30,123 nucleotides of DNA from CAYSPG01 sp964432885 (GTDB lineage: Bacteria > Bacteroidota > Bacteroidia > AKYH767-A > OLB10). Below are positions 24,378 to 30,123 of this stretch, one piece after another (position 1 is the first letter of the stretch; each line of letters begins with the position of its first letter). Both the position numbers and the translations under genes were made by a program. The stretch spans positions 1 through 30,123 of the forward strand of contig CAYSPG010000032.1 of the NCBI GenBank assembly GCA_964432885.1, in the 5' to 3' direction. Below the pieces are notes generated by a model. It ran no database searches and was not told the DNA's origin. It saw only the letters and a list, made by a program, of their open reading frames with translations.

Positions 24378-25880
24378 ATGTATAAGAATTATAAGAGCAT
24401 GCTTACAGCATGCTTTTTTTTAACCTCATGTGCTTTTGCACAAAACGAAATTGATGCGCTGCGTTATAGCCAACACAGTTTTGGAACCACAGCACGCTCG
24501 CTTAGCATGGGTGGCGCATTTGGTGCACTGGGTGCCGACTTTAGCAGCTTAAGTATAAACCCTGCCGGTATTGCATTTTATCGCAGAGGCGAGTTTACGG
24601 TTTCAACCGTGTTTGAATTGGCAAGCAGCAATTCAAATTATATAAACAAATCAACAACCGATAACAATGCAAATTTTGGAATAGGTAACTTAGGTTTGGT
24701 GTGGGGATTTCCTCGCGAAAAGAAAAAAGAAGGTTGGATGGGAACTGCTTTTGGATTTGGCTATAACCGCATTAATTCATTTGCCGAAAGGATTTCGTTT
24801 GAAGGCATCAACACAAAAAATTCGATGCTTGATTACTTTGCAGAACTTGCTAACGGAACCGATTATGCTACACTTGCCGATGATGAATACACACCACTTC
24901 CATTTGATGCAACACCGGCATATAATTTATATTTGATTGATACAGCACCCGGCTATACCAATTTGTATAACTCAGCCACTGCAACAGGCAATTTGCGACA
25001 ACGCGGATTAATTACCAACAAAGGCTCGCAGGGAGAAATAGTTTTTTCGTTTGGTGGCAATTATGATAACACCATTTATATAGGTGGCACATTGGGTATA
25101 CCTTATTTTAATTTTTCGCAAAGCACCGTTTACGAAGAATTTGATGATGATAAAACTATAGACGACAGCACCAGCTTGTTTAATTTTAAAAATTTTAAAT
25201 ACGTAAATGATCTCTCTACACAAGGCACGGGTGTAAATTTAAAAGTGGGACTTATTTATAAAGTAAATGATATGTTGCGGTTTGGTTTAGCAGCACACAC
25301 GCCAACCTATTATAGGGTTAACGATCAATACTCTTCAACTATGTCGGCTGCTTATGAAGATGCTATTGTTAATGGAGATGTAGAATCACCTGACGGAAAA
25401 TATTCATACAGCCTTATAACTCCGTTTAAAGCGGTTGCCAGCGCTGCGTTTTTATACCAAACGTATGGACTTTTGAGTGTTGACTACGAATACACTGATT
25501 ACAGCACAGCAAAACTTAATTCGGATGAAGATAATTTTAGTGATGCCAACCGCACCATTAGTAACCTATACACCTATGGACAAAATATTCGTGTGGGTGC
25601 CGAAATAAAATACAAGGTATTTAGTTTTCGAGGTGGGGTAGCCTTAGGCTCTAACCCCTTTAATGGTAAATTTGATTTTGCAGATGGCAACTTGAGTTCA
25701 ATAAGCTATACCGGTGGTGTAGGCCTGCGCGATAAAAAATTCTTTTTTGATTTGGCGTATGCTTATAAAAAGTATAACAGTGTTTACACTCCATATACGT
25801 TAAACGAACAGGAAACCGAATCGGCAACAATAAAAAATGTGGCCAACCGTGTAATGCTTACGTTTGGAATTAAGTTTTAG
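24378..25880 (+). CDS. OmpP1/FadL/TodX-like outer membrane transport protein
   Basis: The 500-residue protein has a signal peptide (about 1-21, ending CAFAQ). The mature N-terminus ALRYSQHSFGTTARSLSMGGAFGALGADFSSLSINPAG has the family hallmarks (G.ARS..MGGA.. and NPAGI). The rest alternates aromatic/polar beta-strands typical of a 14-stranded barrel and ends with a phenylalanine (TFGIKF), the usual outer-membrane sorting residue. Members transport fatty acids or other hydrophobic compounds; the substrate here is unknown. Its last 11 bp overlap the end of the convergent AHSA1-like gene. Confidence 0.88.
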   Translation: MYKNYKSMLTACFFLTSCAFAQNEIDALRYSQHSFGTTARSLSMGGAFGALGADFSSLSINPAGIAFYRRGEFTVSTVFELASSNSNYINKSTTDNNANFGIGNLGLVWGFPREKKKEGWMGTAFGFGYNRINSFAERISFEGINTKNSMLDYFAELANGTDYATLADDEYTPLPFDATPAYNLYLIDTAPGYTNLYNSATATGNLRQRGLITNKGSQGEIVFSFGGNYDNTIYIGGTLGIPYFNFSQSTVYEEFDDDKTIDDSTSLFNFKNFKYVNDLSTQGTGVNLKVGLIYKVNDMLRFGLAAHTPTYYRVNDQYSSTMSAAYEDAIVNGDVESPDGKYSYSLITPFKAVASAAFLYQTYGLLSVDYEYTDYSTAKLNSDEDNFSDANRTISNLYTYGQNIRVGAEIKYKVFSFRGGVALGSNPFNGKFDFADGNLSSISYTGGVGLRDKKFFFDLAYAYKKYNSVYTPYTLNEQETESATIKNVANRVMLTFGIKF

Positions 25881-26310
25881 CCTGTTTTAAAAAGTTTGGC
25901 AACGATTCACCAACAATCTGCGCCCAGCCGCCTTCAAAATTTTTGCGTGCAAAATCAGGATTGGTTGCTTCAAAGTTTTCAACCCCGGAATGAGTGAGTG
26001 AAATTAGTGTACTGTTGTTTTGATTACTGCTTAGTTCAAAAGTTACATTTGAAATTCCTTGGTAGCCATCATACTTCCATGAGTAAGAAAGTTTATTGAG
26101 TGGAATGACTTCAGTAACACAACACAGATGCAAGTATTTTTTTCCTTCGGCATTTTCTCCGTAAAAACCAAAGTCAAAGCCTTTTTCAAATTTCAGTTCT
26201 TTAATATCAAAATACCATTTACGCATGGCGTTAACATCGGTAATGGCATGCCATACTTCAGTAGCCGAAGCAGCCACAGTTTTTTCAATGTTAATGGGCT
26301 CGTTCATCAA
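25870..26310 (-). CDS. SRPBCC / AHSA1-like (activator of Hsp90 ATPase homologue) domain protein
   Basis: This single-domain cytoplasmic protein of 146 residues has the START/Bet v 1-like fold. The family opening IEKTVAASATEVWHAIT and the tail VENF..NPDFARKNFEGGWAQIVGESLPNFL (helix closing the cavity) are recognisable. Start is ATG-ATG; either may be used. The family binds hydrophobic ligands or assists chaperones, but the specific role is unknown. It lies 9 bp after the OmpH-like gene on the same strand, so they form an operon. Confidence 0.88.
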   Translation of the reverse strand: MMNEPINIEKTVAASATEVWHAITDVNAMRKWYFDIKELKFEKGFDFGFYGENAEGKKYLHLCCVTEVIPLNKLSYSWKYDGYQGISNVTFELSSNQNNSTLISLTHSGVENFEATNPDFARKNFEGGWAQIVGESLPNFLKQAKT

Positions 26311-26319
26311 TAAAGTGTA

Positions 26320-26910
26320 TTACTCTTTATTGATTCCTTCAATCACAGCTTTTGTTATGTCAAGCGAATCGTTAGCAAGTAAAATTCCGCTTCCGCGCTG
26401 ATATCCAAGTATAAATTTAAAATTGCTTTGCTTATTCATCTCTTTTAAATACGATACAAGGTGATGATGTAAACTATCCTGCAATTGGTCTTGCTCATCT
26501 TCAAGGCTGGCAATAATATTTTTTCGGTAATCAACATATTGTTGCTGTTTTCTGCCAAGCCGCTCTTCCTCTTTAGCCCGCTGCTCCTCAGTCATTGCCG
26601 CACCGGTTTGCTGGTAGTTTTCTATTTCGCGTTCAAGTTGCGCACCCTGGCTTTTTAAAATTGCATCAATGCTGTCTTGCTTTTTTTCAAGCCCTGTTTT
26701 CATTGCCTGATAATAGTTGTACTGTTCCAACAGCGAATCGGTGTTTACATACACTATACCATTATCACCAACACTTGATGGCATAGCTACAGGTTGTGAA
26801 TTTTTATTTTGATTTACCTGATAAAACAAATATCCCACAGCAAGCGTGAGAATGGCATTGTAAATTAATAGTGCGTTTTTCAATTTGTTTTTATTTAAAA
26901 TTTTGGCCAA
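26320..26910 (-). CDS. OmpH/Skp-like periplasmic chaperone-type protein
   Basis: The protein has up to 196 residues. A Lys-rich N-terminus is followed by one hydrophobic segment (about 13-32, ALLIYNAILTLAVGYLFYQV), the conserved IVYVNTDSLLEQY strand, a long charged coiled coil (about 68-150, QLEREIENYQ..EEERLGRKQQQY) and a C-terminal strand/helix (FILGYQRGSGILLANDSLDIT). This is the OmpH/Skp layout, in which the coiled-coil arms hold unfolded outer-membrane proteins. The hydrophobic segment looks like an anchor rather than a cleaved signal. No ATG is available: the start would be TTG at 26910 or TTG at 26883. TAGTTTTG (complement of 26908-26915), a -7-like octamer, overlaps the first option. 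Confidence 0.82.
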   Translation of the reverse strand: MAKILNKNKLKNALLIYNAILTLAVGYLFYQVNQNKNSQPVAMPSSVGDNGIVYVNTDSLLEQYNYYQAMKTGLEKKQDSIDAILKSQGAQLEREIENYQQTGAAMTEEQRAKEEERLGRKQQQYVDYRKNIIASLEDEQDQLQDSLHHHLVSYLKEMNKQSNFKFILGYQRGSGILLANDSLDITKAVIEGINKE

Positions 26911-26970
26911 AACTAATTATAAAAGTTGTTCGCGTTAAACATTTGGTTGCAGCTGTTTGCAAAACAAATG

Positions 26971-26997
26971 TTGGGTAAAACAATAACCCTACTTTTG
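26971..26997 (+). promoter_or_regulatory. Promoter of the glutathione peroxidase gene
   Basis: TTG (26971-26973), 16 bp of spacer and TACTTTTG (26990-26997) fit the phylum consensus, with the spacer slightly short. Transcription would begin around 27003, so the ATG at 27005 would be leaderless, and the one at 27020 may be the true start. Confidence 0.55.
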
Positions 26998-27004
26998 CCC
27001 GTGA

Positions 27005-27571
27005 ATGAAAACAATAAAAATGCTGGCCAAAATATTTTATGTGCCCCGAATGAAACTAAACAAACTAACCGCAATGGGAAAAATTATATTGAACACAAAT
27101 AGTGCAGCGCCTAAAGAAAGTATTTATGAAATAAACATCGAGTCCAATGACGGAAGTACAATTTCTTTTGAAAAGTGTAAGGGTAAAATGTTGCTGATAG
27201 TAAACACAGCATCCGATTGCGGGTACACACCGCAGTATGCTCAACTGCAGGAATTATGTAACGAGTTTAAAAACGAATTGGTAGTTATTGCTGTTCCCTC
27301 AAACGATTTTGGCCAACAAGAACCACTTGATGATAATGGCGTAAAGCAATTTTGTGAAGTACGTTATGGGGTTACATTTCCTCTTACAAAAAAACAAAGT
27401 GTTGTTGGAGCAAATAAAACTAAACTGTACAAATGGTTAACCGATAAAAACAAAAACGGATGGAACAATCAGGAACCTGAATGGAATTTTTACAAATATC
27501 TTATCACCGAAACGGAATTCTTAAAGGCGTTTTTTCTCAACACGTTGAGCCATGCGCTGATGAAATTATAA
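27005..27571 (+). CDS. Glutathione peroxidase-family thiol peroxidase, C-terminus frameshifted
   Basis: Reduces hydroperoxides. The peroxidatic Cys72 lies in LLIVNTASDCGYTPQY, the partner region is VPSNDFGQQEP, and WNFYKYL (160-166) carries the catalytic Trp/Asn. The family then expects a strand reading like IDRNG. Here the frame leaves the family after Ile167: residues 168-188 (TETEFLKAFFLN..) are unlike the family, while another frame reads RNGILKGVFSQHVEPCADE and stops at 27586-27588. Adding one base between 27505 and 27506 restores the whole end and puts the stop two bases before the next gene. The break is therefore a one-base loss or a sequencing error. Starts at 27005, 27020 (MLAKIFYV) or 27074 are possible. 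In related proteins an N-terminal stretch like LYPLLMKLTKL is present, so an early start is favoured. Confidence 0.85.
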   Translation: MKTIKMLAKIFYVPRMKLNKLTAMGKIILNTNSAAPKESIYEINIESNDGSTISFEKCKGKMLLIVNTASDCGYTPQYAQLQELCNEFKNELVVIAVPSNDFGQQEPLDDNGVKQFCEVRYGVTFPLTKKQSVVGANKTKLYKWLTDKNKNGWNNQEPEWNFYKYLITETEFLKAFFLNTLSHALMKL

Positions 27572-27590
27572 AACAAATTCAAAAATAAGC

Positions 27591-28016
27591 ATGAACCTGT
27601 CTGTTACTACCCCCATCCAAATTCGTTTCTCTGATGTTGACAAACTTGGACATGTAAACAATGCTGTGTATTTAAGTTACATTGAATATGCGCGTATGGA
27701 TTTTTTTGAGAAGGTGGCCTGTAAAATTAATTGGGAAAAAGAAGGAATTATTTTGGCGCAGATAGAGATTGATTACAAACAACCTGTTTTAATGCACGAT
27801 AATTTATTTGTAAAAACCTGGTGTAGCCGCATTGGCAAAAAAAGCTTTGACTTGAGCTATTCGGTTTTTATAAATAAAAACGAAGAAATAGTGGAAAAAG
27901 CATCTGCTTCTTCAGTGCTTGTGTGTTTCGATTTTGAAAATAAACAACCAATAGACATTCCTACTAATTGGAGGAATGCACTTAATGCAAAAAAATTAAT
28001 AACGGATAAAAGATAA
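27591..28016 (+). CDS. Acyl-CoA thioesterase, 4HBT hot-dog fold (YbgC/FadM-like)
   Basis: This is a 141-residue cytoplasmic thioesterase. RFSDVDKLGHVNNAVYLSYI (12-31) is the signature DxDxxGHVNNxxY with Asp17 as the catalytic acid. LAQIEIDYKQPVLMHDNLFV is the central helix/strand of the hot-dog, and SSVLVCFDFENKQPIDIP is the last strand pair. Length is typical. It hydrolyses acyl-CoA or a related thioester; chain-length preference cannot be read. It starts two bases after the repaired stop codon of the peroxidase, indicating a two-gene operon. Confidence 0.92.
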   Translation: MNLSVTTPIQIRFSDVDKLGHVNNAVYLSYIEYARMDFFEKVACKINWEKEGIILAQIEIDYKQPVLMHDNLFVKTWCSRIGKKSFDLSYSVFINKNEEIVEKASASSVLVCFDFENKQPIDIPTNWRNALNAKKLITDKR

Positions 28017-28074
28017 TTTTCTTCAATAGGAAAAATTACACCATAATAGAGGAGTATTCGAAAATTTCAGGTTT

Positions 28075-28830
28075 TCAAAATTTCAATGATAATAGAATTT
28101 TTCCTCTTTCAGGAAGATGAGTGTAAAATTCTTCAGTTAGTTTGGCATACTCGGAGCTGTAACTTCCGTCATCATTGTGAATGATTATTTCATTGCAAAT
28201 CATATGTTTTCTAACCAAACTAATCTCCATTAAAAGCCTTTTAGCTTCTTTAGATTGTTTTGTCCTTACACGAACAATCTTGTTACAGAATAGGTTTTTT
28301 CTCTCACACAAGTCAATAAAAATGCCCCCTTCCTTAACAGGAAGAATAATAAATAATCTCCCATCTAAGGTGAGCAAACCCTTAACACCATCAATCAGTT
28401 CATCAAATGTGAGTGATTCGTTTATATGTCTAGCTATACTTCTAGCAAAGTTCCCAGCTTTAGATGCATGAATAAAAAAGGGAGGATTACAAATTATTAA
28501 ATCATACTTACGTTCTCTGTTCGTTGTAAAATCTTGCAGCGATGAGTTGAAAACATTAAGCCTGCGACTCCAAATGCTCCTCTCAAAATTTTCTTTAGCC
28601 TGTAAATATGCATTTTTGTCAATATCTATAGCGTCAATAATTGCATTTTGGCACTTCTGGGCCATCATTAAAGCTAAAATGCCGGTCCCAGTCCCAATAT
28701 CTAAAATATAGTTGGCCTTTGTATCTGCCCATGCGCCAAGCAATACTCCATCTGTACCAACCTTCATGGCACACTGGCCGTGTTTTACATCAAAATGCTT
28801 GAATACAAAAACATCCTCTTCAAATGACAT
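28075..28830 (-). CDS. tRNA1(Val) (adenine(37)-N6)-methyltransferase-like protein
   Basis: This is an SAM-dependent methyltransferase of about 251 residues from the ATG at 28830 (MSFEEDVFVFKHFDV). The frame extends 14 codons further, but family members begin at this FxFK.F motif. FDVKHGQCAMKVGTDGVLLG is a family motif, LDIGTGTG (43-50) is the SAM-binding loop, and NPPFF (115-119) is the N6-adenine catalytic motif. Together they match the TrmN6/YfiC group, which methylates A37 of tRNA-Val. It is convergent with the thioesterase, with 58 bp between them holding no clear terminator. Confidence 0.88.
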   Translation of the reverse strand: MSFEEDVFVFKHFDVKHGQCAMKVGTDGVLLGAWADTKANYILDIGTGTGILALMMAQKCQNAIIDAIDIDKNAYLQAKENFERSIWSRRLNVFNSSLQDFTTNRERKYDLIICNPPFFIHASKAGNFARSIARHINESLTFDELIDGVKGLLTLDGRLFIILPVKEGGIFIDLCERKNLFCNKIVRVRTKQSKEAKRLLMEISLVRKHMICNEIIIHNDDGSYSSEYAKLTEEFYTHLPERGKILLSLKF

Positions 28831-28975
28831 AAAAACATAATTAGGTATATGTAAAAGTAAATAAAAACCCAATAACCGTTATAATCAACCCTAAAACTAA
28901 CATGGCACTGTTTTTTTAAATCACCTCGGTAAACAGCCATTTCTCAAATTGTTGAAAAAATATTTTCAAAAATAC

Positions 28976-29005
28976 TTGTCAATTAAAAAAAGGGTTATAC
29001 ATTTG
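28976..29005 (+). promoter_or_regulatory. rRNA promoter P1
   Basis: TTG (28976-28978), 19 bp of spacer and TACATTTG (28998-29005) fit the Bacteroidota consensus closely. It lies about 295 bp upstream of 16S. Confidence 0.75.
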
Positions 29006-29076
29006 CAGCCCCAAATAAATGAGGATTTAATAATATCCTTGAGGGGAATAAAAAAGAAAAAAAGTTTAAAATAAAT

Positions 29077-29107
29077 TTGGTAAAGTAAAAGTCAATATTT
29101 ACTTTTG
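29077..29107 (+). promoter_or_regulatory. rRNA promoter P2
   Basis: TTG (29077-29079), 20 bp of spacer and TACTTTTG (29100-29107) form a second consensus promoter 102 bp after P1. Tandem promoters are usual for rRNA operons. Confidence 0.7.
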
Positions 29108-29167
29108 CGCTCCCAAAAAAAACAGCAGTAAATTAGTTAATAAATAAAGTACTCAACATACTTTAAC

Positions 29168-29300
29168 GTTCTTTGAAGATTTAGTGGAAATAACAAGCCT
29201 GTTCTGATTTTAAGCACTTAAATCAGAAACAAGTCAAAATCCCAGAGCATTATATTCTTACTTCTCCGGTTTGCCGGAGAAAAGAATCAAAAGACAAACT
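29168..29300 (+). other. rRNA leader with two hairpins
   Basis: GTTCTTTGAAGATTTAG (from 29169) is a conserved-looking leader segment. It is followed by a hairpin with arms TTCTGATTTTAAG (29202-29214) and CTTAAATCAGAA (29217-29228), one bulged T, and a perfect hairpin TTCTCCGG-TTTG-CCGGAGAA (29262-29281) 19 bp before 16S. These are likely antitermination or processing structures. The stretch 28831-28975 upstream of P1 is AT-rich and shows nothing else. Confidence 0.6.

Positions 29301-30123
<823 letters not shown>

Overview
The window comes from a Bacteroidota genome, probably an uncultured member of the Sphingobacteriales/Chitinophagales side of the phylum. Four lines of evidence support this: the 5' half of a 16S rRNA gene at the right end, promoters of the phylum's TTG(-33) / TAnnTTTG(-7) type, two very large secreted proteins with type IX secretion (T9SS) sorting domains, and families common in the phylum (OmpP1/FadL porin, OmpH/Skp-like protein, archaeal/eukaryotic-type ProS). 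The left end is a G-run/C-run fold-back and the right end lies inside 16S. Both are typical assembly break points, so the window is probably a whole contig.

Left accessory part (1-5300). A small GIY-YIG nuclease gene (197-532) sits among six copies of a 27-bp dispersed repeat. Two copies face each other across a perfect 44-bp palindrome (626-669). Next come a TPR sensor histidine kinase (829-3252), a second inverted-repeat family (3294-3396), a 4 x 42-bp tandem array (3721-3888), an unrecognised 319-residue protein (3968-4927), and a free-standing LuxR-type HTH protein with no receiver domain (4931-5179).

Secreted-protein part (5302-17649). A beta-helix-like secreted protein is followed 31 bp later by a ~1650-residue multi-module T9SS cargo protein. 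A convergent FAD-dependent dehydrogenase (COG2509-like) shares a terminator with it. Further on, on the minus strand, is a 1535-residue T9SS cargo protein with five jelly-roll modules. The T9SS machinery itself is not in the window.

Housekeeping part (17767-28830). The genes are rpsT, tRNA-Glu(TTC), a secreted GH38-like hydrolase, proS, a Tyr/Asn-rich lipoprotein, an OmpP1/FadL-like porin, an AHSA1/SRPBCC protein, an OmpH-like protein, a glutathione peroxidase whose C-terminus is frameshifted by one base, a hot-dog thioesterase and a TrmN6-like tRNA methyltransferase.

Right end (28831-30123). A ~470-bp leader holds two tandem rRNA promoters and two hairpins, followed by the first ~820 nt of 16S rRNA.

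The most promising leads are the GIY-YIG gene with its repeat and palindrome neighbourhood, and the tandem-repeat / unknown-protein / orphan-HTH cluster at 3721-5179. No defence system, CRISPR array, prophage or classical insertion sequence was seen.
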